Translations under genes and position numbers: made by a program | Part shown: positions 47,169 to 59,743 of the stretch, piece by piece | How positions within the stretch are numbered: position 1 is the first letter of the stretch | Layout: each line of letters begins with the position of its first letter | Notes under the pieces: model-generated | What the model was told of the DNA's origin: nothing | The model's input: the letters and a program-made list of their open reading frames with translations, nothing else | Databases searched by the model: none | DNA from: Lingula anatina | Taxonomy: Eukaryota; Brachiopoda; Lingulata; Lingulida; Lingulidae | DNA: 64,000 nucleotides | Direction of reading: 5' to 3' | NCBI RefSeq assembly: GCF_001039355.2 | Contig: NW_019774958.1 | Location: 756,197-820,196 of the forward strand

Positions 47169-50100
47169 ATGGATGTACTTTTAGAAATGAGACGCCGATT
47201 TCAACGTCGCCAATCTAAGAATGCAGAGAAAAAACATCAGCGGCTTGGTCTTCGCAGACAAACTGAGCCCTCGTTCGCGGATCCAGCAGATAATTTTCAA
47301 TCAAATGAAAACTCAGTTGGAGGAGAACGCCATTTGTATACGGCCTCTGTCAAGTACTGTTCTCCCTTGTGTATTAAAAACAGGTCCACCACGATTGCGG
47401 GGGAATCTCTCGGACGGTTCACTATTTCAAAGAAAGGTGAAAGTAACAGCTCTTTGATCAACAACGACTCGATCGCAAGCTCCGAAAATCAGTCAACGCC
47501 ACAATGTATTTTACCTGCCGGTCAAGCCGGAGTTAGATCCCTGAGTGTCTTGTCTGTTTCATCCGGGCAAAGCACAAGCAGTAGTACCAGCAGTGCTACA
47601 ACATTTCCTAAACACCACTATCACAGCAGAAATGAAGACTCGAAGAAACAAACAGTCAATATTATAAGGGAGATTGGTGAGTTGATGAGAAAATCTCGAG
47701 CAGAGCGACGACGACGTTTAGAGAAATACTGGAACTACTTGGTGGGTAGTGACCATTATTATTATTATTTATTTTTCTTTAAAGGTTTGAAAAAAGGAAA
47801 CAAGTACTGATAACCTACTGGCGTGCGTTTTCAAACTGATTTTATTTTAATTTAATCCTCTTTTTTATCAATAGTATAATTTGCGGGGTTTTTTTTCGGC
47901 TTTTTTTGTCTGTGGTAGTTGTGCTTCAGTTTTTTTAGGGCCCATGGTTTCCCTGTTACTTTATCAAATTACTTACTAGAACGCCGTAAAAACACTTCTA
48001 TGGAAAATGAGTGAAGTCTTTGTTGTATTTACTGTATTACGATCACCAGCTGCCTTGCAGTCAGCCGTTTTTTGCCAAAAAAAAAAAAAAAAAATAGTGT
48101 TTTTTTTTCGCTGAGGTACATGTAAGTAAGGCCAAAGTTATATTTGTGAATGCAACCAAAGAGTTTAAAAGAAATATTATGCATATCTTTTGTATTCAAT
48201 TCTATTGTATTTTCCGCTTCACCATTGATTTTGCACATTTTTATTCATTAATGAGTTAAATTGTCTTTCAGTTTGTGGTTTTATTCATTCTTTCGTTCCT
48301 TATTTTGCTCACCAATTTTTTTCACTGATTCATAATTTCATCAATTCATTCATACATTCCCTCATGATCATTTGTCTATTTATTTACGTACAAGGGGTTA
48401 ACTAATAAAAAGTATGCTGAAACCAATGCCTTGCTCGCTTTTAAATGTTTCTTTTAGTTTTAGGCGTCTCGTGGCCGAGAGGAGAGGGTAAGTAACGGCA
48501 CGTAGCTCTACTTCGCTAAATAATTACTGGTAACGCTATCCGCACACAGCGTTGAATTACATCAGTTTATCTAGGTTGTTAACGCACAGGCATGCGTAGA
48601 CTGCTAAAGCGCGTCTATGGAATGAACTTCTGCATTTTGCATTGTAAATGTGTGATATCCTTTTATATAATTCTATAAATAAACATTCTATATATAAATA
48701 ATATATATAATTCCTTATTTTGAAGGCTTTCTGAATCCAAATTATCTTGTTTAGACGGGACAAATATTATGTCGTATTGTGACCCAACAGACCCTGAAAA
48801 TATTTTTTATGTCGAATTTAAGTCTTACCCTTTTCTACAAAGAAATTTTAGAAGTCAATATATAACCCCATTTTAATATGTGACATGTCCTTATATGGTA
48901 TAGAACAAGAAAGCAATTGCCTACTAGAAACGTTATCAGAACACTTGATTGTGTTGGGCACTGCAATTGGTTCTGTGAGAAAAGTTTACCACCTGTTCAA
49001 TTGTACAGTGTTTAGAGGCCTATGGGCGTCCAATGGCTGATGGCAACGCTACTGCTATAGGCTATTACTCTTCACTTCCTCATCATTGCCTCTATGCAGT
49101 TACTGTGATGCTGTCAAGTAGTTCTTTGTCCATTCATATCGGCTATAGTTACAAATGTAATGATCCAATAATGGCTTTATCAGCCGGCTATTTAACTTGC
49201 TAAAGTCGGTAAATCACACGTGAGTGTATACCTTAGCAATGCATACTTTCTTATCAAAAACACACTGTGAAAGAGAAGCTGTTTAACCCACTAGCTCGCT
49301 TGAAAGAAATCACTTCATCCAGAAGGAAAACATATAATATATAAGAATAACATAGTTAAGGCTGGACTTTTTTTAATGTACGGCTCCAGTAAAAACGCAG
49401 CGTGGGCTAATTAAGGGAGCACAAGTATTTGGATGTAATGATGAAAACTGGGATAATTATAGAAACACACGTCACATTTCTAACAAGGCAGGTGAAAAAT
49501 ATCAGCTGAGAGACTTACCATGTTGCCAAGTGCAATGGAACACTACAAGCGAGGGGAGTTGTCTCGCGATGTGAGCATTAAAGTAGCTCTTGGGACCTCC
49601 CTCGCACGCTCGTCCTATCTCGAGATACCGTCTGCCTCGCGCACGCCACAGTACGTCAAATCGCGTACGTCTTCCACGTCGACTTCGCCGTCTCCACGTC
49701 ATGAATTGGGTAACGTGGTCCTCACGTCGCTAAACACAGACAGAAAGGAAAGAATACGTAGATTTGGCGGTGGATTCAGACGGAAATTAAAGAAACATGG
49801 GCCGTGCAATATTGTAACTCCTGGTAGTCCAGACTACCGAGAAAGGGTCAGCCATCTTGATATGTATTTTGGCTTAATAATATACTTATTTCGTTAACTA
49901 TTCTATAAAGCATGCTTATTCATTGATATATGTACATAATTTATTTTGAAGACAATTTTTGTTGAAGAAAAATGTTATTTTCTTTTATCTAACTCCATTA
50001 AAATTTTATCATTTCCATCTTGTTTCAGCCCATAGAGAAGTTTCTAAGAGTGGCAAAATCCGTGAAAGTAATAGCAGGGATATGCTTAGCATTAAAAAGG

Positions 50101-50241
50101 TGAGGAAATATTGTTACTTGATGAATAAAATCACTGCGTGAATGTTCTGCTTGAGCCTTTTTCGCCACTTTTGTGAAGACGGTTATTGTTTGGAGAGATG
50201 CTTTTTAGAACCACACAAATTTCACTTCACTCACTTCCTGA

Positions 50242-50298
<57 letters not shown>

Positions 50299-53200
50299 TT
50301 ATCACGTGACCGTCTACAGATACACCAAGGGAGGACCGACAGCCGAGTGGTCCTTGGTGGAGATGCAGCTCAATCTTCAGGCAGACTTCAACAAACTTCT
50401 CGCCTTCAATCCGAACTCTTATGGGAAAGTACAGTTTGTAAGTAGTCATCTTGTTGAGCCCAAAATTCCCATTTTTTCAAAATGATTTTGACGTAGTTGA
50501 AACATTCAATACTAACATTAATTTTTATTTATATATTTTATTAAACAATAATTGAATTTTCTTAAATCCCCAACTTTTTGGGCCGCTGGCCTATGATGAA
50601 TTTTATTTAGTACAAACTGTGGCTTGAAATCGTTTCAGAATGAAGCGGTTTTTGTTTACTTTTGATGACAAATCTAGCGAAATACTTATTATGTTGTCTC
50701 TCACCCACAGCAACGGGGCAGTGAAAAATTAAAACAAATTCTCACTACAGATCCGCGTGAAAGGACCATGGAGATGATACAAATAGTGAGTAGCGGACAT
50801 TTACACACGTACATGTACTTTTCCTACAAGTGTATAAAAAATCTCATGAAGCATGAATATATCTGGACAGTAGAAATACTAATTTTTGGACGGGTATCAT
50901 TTTGACATCAATTTTGTAGTTGAAAGATAAAACTTGCTGGGAAAATTCAAATTCGGTTATGTGCACTTATCACTTAAGATAAAACCTTACTTCTCGTGGT
51001 ATTTTAAGCATAATGGGCAGGACTAACCGGTGTAAAGGAAATTCGTAACCAGTTACAGTTGTTTTCTTCCTTTCACAGGTTTTAGCACTGCTGAGGTGGA
51101 ATGCTTCATTCCAGGACTATCCTTACCATACACAGATACTGCTTGCCAAGTGCATGTTACATCAAAGGTAATTCGTACCTAATATTACCTACAACGTAGC
51201 TGGTGAAGGAGGTAGTAAATAAATGACAGTTCTATAAACGAGGTTGGCCGCAGTGTCATTTTCGTTTTGCATGTTTTAGCTGAAAACAATCCTTGTAACA
51301 CTTCTAAAAATTCATGTATCTCATCATTTTTTGCATTTATGACAAAACGATATAAAATATCATATATTTAAAAAGACTAAAGCAAATTCATGAACACTTG
51401 AAGACAATGCTAAGAATTTTGCAAAAGAAAATAATTATAAATATATATAAAAATGAAATGCAAAATTATTAACAATTACGTTTAAAGTAAATTGTCTTTA
51501 TAAATGGACCATCCCATACGTCAAACCCCTTAGGTATGAGACAAGGCGCATCATTGTCAGAGAAGGCCACCCGCCGTTCGGATTCTACATCATCCTTTCC
51601 GGTACGGTTCTCATTAACGTCAGGGAAACAGACCCTCGCACAGGGAAGACCTTCGTCAGGACGGTGCACGAAATGTCAGGAGGGGACGCCTTTGGGGTAT
51701 GTTGCGGGTCTGACCAATTTTTTAAACCAACATTAAATTCCAGTTTTTCTAAGACTTTGCTTATATCTTTTTAAATGAAATATCTATATTGAACGTGATA
51801 ATACCTACTAGAGATATTGATTATTGAAAGATGATATGTTGTGCGTCTCCACTTCCAGGAGATTGCACTGATCCAGAATGAACCTCGCACTGCCGCTGTG
51901 ATATGTAAAACCGAAGTGGAAGTACTGATGATCATGAAAGACGTACGCATTATTATTATTATTATTATTATATGGTTCATAAGCATTAATTCATTTCCCA
52001 TTTAAGATGGTAGGACTTCTGTGTAGCTGTTTGTCGAAATGATTTTGCCAACACACTCAGCTAACGTTAGGCTACAGTCCTATCACGCTTACATATACCC
52101 CCCACACTTTCTGTCACTTTATAATTATTTTCGTCAGATTGAAAAATATTAACTCCCTATCTGACCTACAAAGGAAGAGTTCCAAAGAGCACATAAATCT
52201 AACATAGGAAATACATGCATGCAATTCTTTGGTCGAACTGGTCTACAGTTTACGTTTATTTGCTGCGTGGTTTCAAGAAGTGTCTTTTTATTACTTTTAC
52301 AGGACTTCGATGTTATCATCAAGAAACCGCTGGAGATGCAGAGAGAACAGCATATAAACTACTGCAGACAGCACGATCTCTTTAAACACTTTCCCTGTGA
52401 TAAGTTCAAAGATAACGTCAATCAGTTCTTCTATCAGTACTTCAAGTAAGATATTAGCGTTCACTACAGGTTTACTTTAAATTAGTTCTACAGCTTGATA
52501 TGTGCGCTACACAACGTATTTTAATTAGAATTAACCAGTGATTTTGTTGTCTTCTTTTACAACATGTAGCATTGATAATTATTTTGATGTGAATATTTAC
52601 AAACCGACCAAATAAAACAAAGCCTCCTTTTTCAGGAAAGACACCGTGGTAGTCAAAAACAGCAAGCAATCGCCATTCATAGTGATAGTTAAGTCTGTGA
52701 GTAAATAAGCAACCAAGTTATTCATAAAACAAACGCCAAAATTATTGTCAATATCATGCCTTTTTTTTTTTTTTTTTTGTAAGTTAGTTTGGTTGTGAAC
52801 AAAGCAGTGAATGACTGCAAGTCTGGTACTAACAGCGTCAAATAGAACGCCTTTGAACCCACTGTTTTCAATCTATGTGAATATATCTTAACCTATACGC
52901 CTTTCTCTCCTTCAGGGAAAATGTTTCGTAGTCAGTGATTTCGTAGAATCTAGACAGGAAAAGAAACGGACACGCAGATTAGAGGACAAAGCATTAGAGC
53001 AGATCTTTCCATTAATAGTTGAGCAAAAGAGACGAGATGAACTGCCAAGCGACAACAGTAAGTTTACTCGTCACATTCACAACTCATTGTGTGCACAAAA
53101 ACTTTTTTTGGTCAACTCGTTGTGTGCACAATTGCGTTTCAACCATTGACTACATCGATTTTAGTCAATTTTCCGAACATGGTTTGGTTTTTTGACACCC

Positions 53201-54195
53201 AACTTCTGTTGTAGGAATGTTTTAAATATAAAATGCATTGGGTGTAATCCGGTCTTTGGTGAACGGTAACGCTATTATTTCAGTGACCACACTGGGCGAC
53301 GAAACAGACGAGCTGCGGGAAGTTATGAAAGCCAACCTCAGTGGAGGGTTTCTGGATCCACTGGAAATGCACAAGAATAGACGCCATGTACGTATTAATA
53401 AGATACACTGTAAGTCTCGGTGCGTTTACCTAAGGGTTGACATATTTAACCCCTGGGACTGAGCCAAAGTCTCATCCTTATCACCCGTGACTGTCAAATC
53501 ATAGTTAACCTCCATACGTTACCTTAAGTTCCTCATTGAGCAAAGAGATTTTTACTATGCTATGCAATACCTATAGGTAGCTGTTTGGAATATGTAGGTT
53601 ATGAACTTGTATTATTTTACTATTATACTCTGATTTTGAATCATTTCCTATTTTAAAGAGCCGGCGACAGTCTGGTATGGGACGGAGAAGTTCGACCCTT
53701 AGCAACATATTTGACATATTTGAAAGAGAGAAGAAAAACCAAGTTACGGTTAGTACAATGTTGTTTGCGTAAAATTTGGAATATTTTTGTGAGGGGTTGA
53801 CAGGGTTCTACAAAGAAATCTTAATGTTACTTTTAAAGATGAACAAAATTACGACGCGCTTTATATCACTATATCACTGAAAAACTCTAACAATTGCTTT
53901 TAAGAGAGTTTTTCGAGAAATGTGTAAATGGAGACTCTATAAAGTATACGTATGTGGATTTTTTTCTCATTTTGATGAGGAAGGCAACATAAAATTTTGG
54001 AATACAGCAAAACACGTGCTCTTTAAAGTGTCTAATTTTAATTCCAAATTATTTTTCTCATTTCAGGATTCCCCCTCTGCCACTTACTGGGGGCGGCGCC
54101 TGTCTCATATCAGACCTATGAAGACACCAGTTGTATCAGCGCACAATGAAGTTGAAGACAGATTGAAAGGTTTGATTCACGCACACAAATACACG

Positions 54196-54234
<39 letters not shown>

Positions 54235-54243
54235 TCACAGCAG

Positions 54244-54279
<36 letters not shown>

Positions 54280-55842
54280 TTTGCTGCAGGTTCAAGATAA
54301 TCGACACACAATAAAATTCAATACGCATAAATTAACCCGTTATAACACAAAGATGGCTATGTTGTAGCGTTTTGTCAGTCAGTTTCCTTTAATATTCAGA
54401 GATGTCAGCCCGCAGGAGGAGTTCAAGGAGAAGATCGACATTGTTCAAGTCCCCTGCACTTGAAAAAAAGGTACATGTATGAAATAAAAAAACAAAAGCG
54501 CGTAATATAGAAAACAAAAACAGAGAAAACAACAGTTTGTTCGTTTTGGAGGGCACTGAAGAGGATATATGAATGTACGCATATTCATTATAGCTCATAT
54601 TAAAATTGAACTGCAAGCTTAGTTATTCTAAAATCGACATTTTTAGGTACGGTATTTTAATATTTAAAACTACAAAGATATACATGTGACAATTTATATT
54701 TTAGGAAGAAATCGTTGACATTAAAGGATTTGCACAGATAGCCGAGCTGATATCGGGTTCCGTGTTCGTAAGTATAGAGAGGCCTAGGTGAATATAGGAG
54801 TGAAAAAGGAGACGCGATCTTCTTCAGCTAATCTATATTTAATAATCATGAAAACAAACAATATACAAACAAATTGTCAAGCGAAGTAATGCAGGCATGC
54901 GTTACCTGTGTCTCTCCGAGTCCCCCCCCCCCCCCAATCTACTAGCGTAACTAGTCTTCTGAGATGGGTCGGATGAAGATTTTGTGTTAAAGTAAATTTT
55001 ATCTAAAACTATCAACATACCAGTATATTAGGAATAAAGTTTAAAAAGTATTGATAATTATGCAAAAAGACAGCTTTCAACACTTTAACAACAATCCTAT
55101 TTTCTCACAATGGTTTAAATATAGAGACGGACTGAGCTTATATGGCACCTCATGTAAATTCCTTTTCCAATTTTTTCAGTCACAAATAAATCTTTGTGAT
55201 ATACGATGCGATATTTTTTAGGGCCTAGAGACTATCCTTCAACAAAAGACATCCATTAATCTGGCATTGGTGAGTGACGGGGCCGAGTGCATCCTCATTT
55301 CAAAGAAACTTTTCCTCAAGGAAGCCAACTCAAAGGTGCTCAGAGTCGTTAGCGATTTGGTAAGTCAGACCCTATTGATCTAGGATTCAAAATGAATAAT
55401 TATTATTTTGCATCCTCGAGTGAAGCGTCTATTTTCTAAGAGACTTTCAGTTTAAGCCATCCTCTAACTTAAAACGCAAATTTGGTCGGTTAGTTTTACT
55501 ATCACGTCAGCCCGCAATGATAGAAACACTGGGAAATTAGTTGCTCTTGGATTAAGGTAACACGACTCTAAATTTAGCTTACGATTCAATTTTATTTCAA
55601 TTAAGGGCGCAGAGGGCGTGTCACTATTTAAGCCTATATCTAAGAGCAATTCTATTATCTTAACAGTATCATCCCTTTTATTAGGCTTTAAAGGCCGACA
55701 TTAAGAAACTGTTACTACCCGCCTCTCTGTGTTTCAGGTTCAAAGTTACCCAAGCCAAGACTACGTGAGACAGCAAGTTCAGCAGCAGCGGTCCTGGTTG
55801 ACCTACAAAGGTCAGGTGGTCAGTGAGGTGCTCGAGCGGTGA
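47169..55842 (+). CDS. CNBD2: Cyclic-nucleotide-binding domain protein, CNBD2-like (18 exons)
   Basis: Exons: 47169-47745, 49506-49846, 50029-50099, 50320-50437, 50711-50785, 51079-51167, 51534-51696, 51859-51942, 52303-52445, 52636-52696, 52916-53057, 53284-53387, 53659-53748, 54067-54169, 54400-54470, 54705-54767, 55222-55359, 55738-55842. Phases close at 845 residues. The first 300 residues are Ser/Arg-rich and probably disordered. Residues about 405-530 form a CNB domain: REGHPPFGFYIILSGTVLI, then the phosphate-binding cassette GDAFGEIALIQNEPRTAAV (about 474-492) with the key Glu479 and Arg488 intact. cAMP or cGMP binding is therefore plausible. No kinase, channel or GEF domain is seen, as in CNBD2. 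The C-terminal 100 residues resemble a second, degenerate CNB fold. The exon 1 and exon 2 donors (47746, 49847) are the least certain junctions. Confidence 0.8.
50242..50294. repeat. (CT)n microsatellite
   Basis: About 25 CT units ending 25 bases before the acceptor of exon 4 of the CNBD2-like gene, where it may serve as the polypyrimidine tract. Confidence 0.9.
54198..54277. repeat. (AC)n microsatellite, interrupted
   Basis: Two AC blocks split by TTTCACAGCAGACAT, starting about 30 bases after the donor of exon 14 of the CNBD2-like gene. Confidence 0.9.
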
Positions 55843-58371
55843 CGTCACGTGACGGAGGACGACTTTGTTTTAGCAGTTTTTCACGTGTGGAATTTACAGC
55901 TTTCAACCGCATGAACCGGCCATGCCTGTATTGACTGTAATGTGAGAAGCGCGGAGTCACGATAAGAGCTTCATCATAAGTAAAAGATTAACGCTTGGCT
56001 ATCAATATGTCTACCGAACAGAAAATGAATGTGTTTATTTCACCTTGACTAGTGACATATTTTCCTTGGACGATTGAGTGTTTGAGGAAATACGGAAATC
56101 ATTCAAATAATTTGATTATATTTACGGACGAATGAGCGAAGGAATAAATGTATGTTGATTGTTTATGAAAGTACTGATGTGTTCTGGATATCGAAATGCA
56201 TTTTTTTATTTATGGAAAATATACATGTTTCTTAGGACAACAAGCACGATGCAATGAATGGGATAAGTCTTTTAGAACACTTGAAAAAAGACGTTATCTC
56301 TCATAATGCAAAAAACTGAAAAAAAATCAAACTTAAAATAAAATCCATCTTAACCAGCTAGGTCACTGGGGAAACCACAGACCGTCCACTGATTATCATG
56401 CGATCTGAATGTAAGGTAATGTAAAATCAACGGAAGATTAAGTGTCCAGTGGGCAGCGTGCCTCCTCCCTAGCTTTGTGGCACCTCCTACATGTACTTAA
56501 AAACAATCCAACAACAAGACGAGAGAAAAACTAAAATTCCCATCCCCGTGCCCCGCCTCGTCTTGGCTACTGCTATATGTTAACCGAACAAAGCGATCTC
56601 GAGGCAACATTTTTATCCATGAATCCCCTCCCCAACCCCCATCAAATCCTCGATCCACCAGTGAGTGCAGGATGCCTTTTTTGTTTGATTTTTCTTCTGT
56701 CTTTTTCAAAATCTACCAGACACGAAGATGCGCTGACTCATTCGATTTGCCAGGAATTTTGATATCAATCATCCCAAGTATCCAAACAAATTCTCAGTTT
56801 AACAAAAGCTGTGAATCTTAACAGGTTATGTTTCAGGAACGGATCTAATTTATATTTATATACAGATTTATGTTGCTGTTCATTATCATTCCTGGTACCA
56901 CGTTTCACGGAATTAAGACTGATCAGGAGGGGGGGGGGGGGTAGAAAACAGAGATGTAATGAAATGTCTTTGGCAACACCTGATCGACACAAACAAAATG
57001 TAGTTTGCACTTTATCGTGTACAATATGGAATTTCAAACTTTTTTTGTCTCTATGACATTAATTATTTGACAAATACGGCACAGTGACATTATTTCCGAC
57101 AAATGATTTAGAAGACTCTTGGAGAAAGCAAATAAATGTAAAATAGTAGATGATAATGTTTAAATTTTCTTAAGCGTACGCGTTTTATTTATTAAGATCT
57201 GCGTGCTCGAATGCGTGGATGAGACATGAAAAAAAGCGCAAAAAAGGTGCAACTGGCGTTCTTGTTACAATATACCAAATAATGACTTCTTCAAAGGGAA
57301 AAAACTTTTGATTCAATTAATTCATGATTTGTATGACCCAAACAATCCCAGTGAATCTAATTTCAACAAAACACGAGAAATAAAGTGATGAATGCTATGA
57401 TGGGAATTTTGATAGAAATCATTCCTAGTATTCCAAAGTATAAAACGTAGTATCTAACTGCATCGGTCTTAAATGTCAAGATAAAATTAAATATATGAAA
57501 AATACGTTTCTTCGAACAGCAACTCCAGGTCGTATGGCAATCTCACACCCAGGTGTCAATATGTTTTGTGAGGTCTCGTCACTCCTGCAAAGGCACGATC
57601 AGATCAGGTTCAGTTTAAACCAGAAATATGTTCAATTGACGTCATTAAAGAAATATTCTTATACGACCCTTAATGTGCCTTTGAATTTCAAATCAATTCA
57701 ATATTTTAGTAAAAATTAGGCAATGTTGTTACACCAGTGCGACTCTGGTTAAAGTTAAGAACTGGTTTAAATTAAAGGCTTTTTTTGGAAAAATTCGAGT
57801 TCGTTTAAGTTGGAACTGTTTTTTGTGTTCGAGAACACGCTGTCTCTTGTATGCTCACAGTCGTGGGTCTGATAAGGATCGTTCCTAGAAACAACCTTCT
57901 GAGTAAATTGAATGTTAACCGAAAATGTATTCCCAAGGTTATTAATGTGTATAAAAAGCATATAATAATCAACACATATATCACTCTTTCGAACTAAGTG
58001 AAGGAAAATCACATTCAAGCGTTAAACTTTACCGACAGAGGGATATTACAGTAAGTTACAGTTGTATTAAGCAGTTAGTATTGGCATCGTTCGTTTTACT
58101 AGAAATATTCGTAAGTTATACTTTATAATATGATTGTTTTATAACAGATATTGCCTCATGTGTAAGACAGAGAGACACTAAATATAAGGATAAAATTGCT
58201 TTTGTCATCTAGTTGATATTTTTTTTAGTTAAGACGTTACAAATAAAAAAAAAATGCCTATGTATCACACATTCTGGAGAGCACAAGTAAAATCCTGGAT
58301 CTGCCAGCCAATATCTTGGTGTCTATTCTACCTTCTCAAACTGCGGTGCATCTTTCTCCAGGTACTCCGTC
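55843..58371. other. Intergenic region, CNBD2-like gene to Diedel/EF-hand gene
   Basis: Contains the CNBD2-like 3'UTR, a G13 tract (56929-56941) and AT-rich sequence. Short open frames on both strands have no recognisable domain. A TTTCTCCAG acceptor at 58353-58361, just before the next ATG, suggests a spliced 5'UTR for the following gene, so part of this region may be its intron. Confidence 0.5.
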
Positions 58372-59357
58372 ATGCGTCCGCTGATTGTTGGAGTAGCCAT
58401 CTTGGCTGTCTTTGTAGCGATCCACTTGGATTCGGTCCTGTCCGTCTGCTGCAGGGAGAAAATGAAGGGGAACTGGTGCCGTGATTGCCAAAAGCAAACT
58501 AGCGTGTGGAGACTCAAGGCATACTGCGGAGTGGGTGGCTGTAACGCCTTTGGGTGCGACTGTAAAGGGGGGTGTAGAAAGTCGCCACTAGGGAAAGTCT
58601 GCGTCTCTTATAAGTCTGGTGGTTTTTGGTTGATCAAGAAGTACGCGTGCAAGTGTGTTGGAGTTGGGGACGCTCCTGTTGAACAGAATGACGAGCAGCA
58701 GAACGACGCAGGAGATGAGGATGCATTGAGGACTTTTTACGAACTGGACACCGATAGGTAAGCACATGTAAATATGCAATGTACAAAGCTGCACCCGCAC
58801 TGATTATTAGTCCAACGTACACAAAGGCAAATGACGTTTAATTTTCAAGTTTGTCAAAAATACTTGTAGGTTGAACGTAAATTATTCTTCCATTTTAAAA
58901 GTTAGATCTTAAACGCGATACTGTCTTTCAGCCCCCCCAAAAAATAAAATAAATAAAAATAAATAAAAATAAATAAATAAATGAATGAATGAATAAATAA
59001 ATAAATAAATAAATAAATAACAATGACAGTTGCAACAATGATCGTCTGGAATACTAGATGCCTAATGATCGTCTGAAATACTAGATGCCTAAACACCCGG
59101 CAAAAAGTATTTTAATGTATGTAATATGGTAATATTTAAGATTCTCTCTACATGATTTTGATATGCCCTTCATACATACAATAATACATTTTTATTTTAT
59201 GTTCAGGGATGGACACATTTCGTCTGCGGAGGCCCAGGACGCCATGCGTGAACTGGGGATCCCCGAAGCCGAGTTCAGTGACCACATGTCCCGCATGGAC
59301 AAGGATCAGGACGCCAGAGTTAGCATGGAGGAGTTTGATGACACTCTTGCCATGTAA
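58372..59357 (+). CDS. Secreted cysteine-rich (Diedel-like) protein with EF-hand pair
   Basis: Two coding exons, 58372-58757 and 59207-59357, give 178 residues. Residues 1-24 are a clear signal peptide (MRPLIVGVAILAVFVAIHLD). Twelve cysteines lie at 26, 27, 36, 39, 52, 57, 62, 64, 68, 77, 93 and 95. The core AYCGVGGCNAFGCDCKGGC matches the pattern of Diedel, a small secreted immune cytokine-like protein of insects, which I recall rather than searched. After an acidic Gln/Glu/Asp linker come two EF-hand loops: 126-137 (Asp at 1, 3, 5, Gly6, Ile8, Glu12) and 160-171 (Asp at 1, 3, 5, Ala at 6, Val8, Glu12). The intron splits the first loop. A secreted calcium-binding signal or matrix protein is plausible, but the function is unknown. 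ATG 58372 gives a perfect signal peptide start. Confidence 0.85.
58940..59020. repeat. (AAAT)n tetranucleotide repeat
   Basis: Tandem AAAT/AATG units inside the only coding intron of the Diedel/EF-hand gene. The next 60 bases contain a 27-base near-perfect direct duplication with the word AATGATCGTCTG. Confidence 0.85.
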
Positions 59358-59618
59358 AGCTTGTCTCGGAGTACATATCGCGTTAATTTGACTGAAACGG
59401 ACTGTTTGTTTCCCCTTTATTCTTTATGCTTTACACACCGATACTAGATTATTTTAATAACTAAGTTTAATTTAAAAAATAGAATCACTTACATATTCTA
59501 ATACTGGATTCTAAGTAATTATTCTAAATGATGTTTAAAAATTGAATCATTCGAAAATCAAATCATTCATTTCCTTGATAATAGACTGCAAATGTAAAGG
59601 ATTCAAATACGTCTGGTC

Positions 59619-59624
59619 AATAAA
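59619..59624 (+). terminator. Polyadenylation signal of the Diedel/EF-hand gene
   Basis: AATAAA about 260 bases after the stop codon, followed by TG-rich sequence that would suit a downstream element. Confidence 0.6.
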
Positions 59625-59696
59625 CAACATTTGAAATGAAAGTGGTTATCTTTTTATTGTGCACGGGTGTGTGCGTGTGCCTGTATGTGAGTGTGC

Positions 59697-59698
<2 letters not shown>

Positions 59699-59742
<44 letters not shown>
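59699..59742. repeat. (GA)n microsatellite
   Basis: About 22 GA units preceded by a degenerate GT-rich stretch, repeating the GT-then-GA arrangement seen at 40361 and 41357. Confidence 0.9.

Positions 59743-59743
<1 letters not shown>

Noticed and set aside
50029-50099. Second open frame of CNBD2-like exon 3 (beginning HREVSKSGK)
   Set aside because: Only the PIEKFLRVAKS frame fits a phase-0 donor upstream and the split Arg codon into the next exon. The other frame remains a weak alternative.
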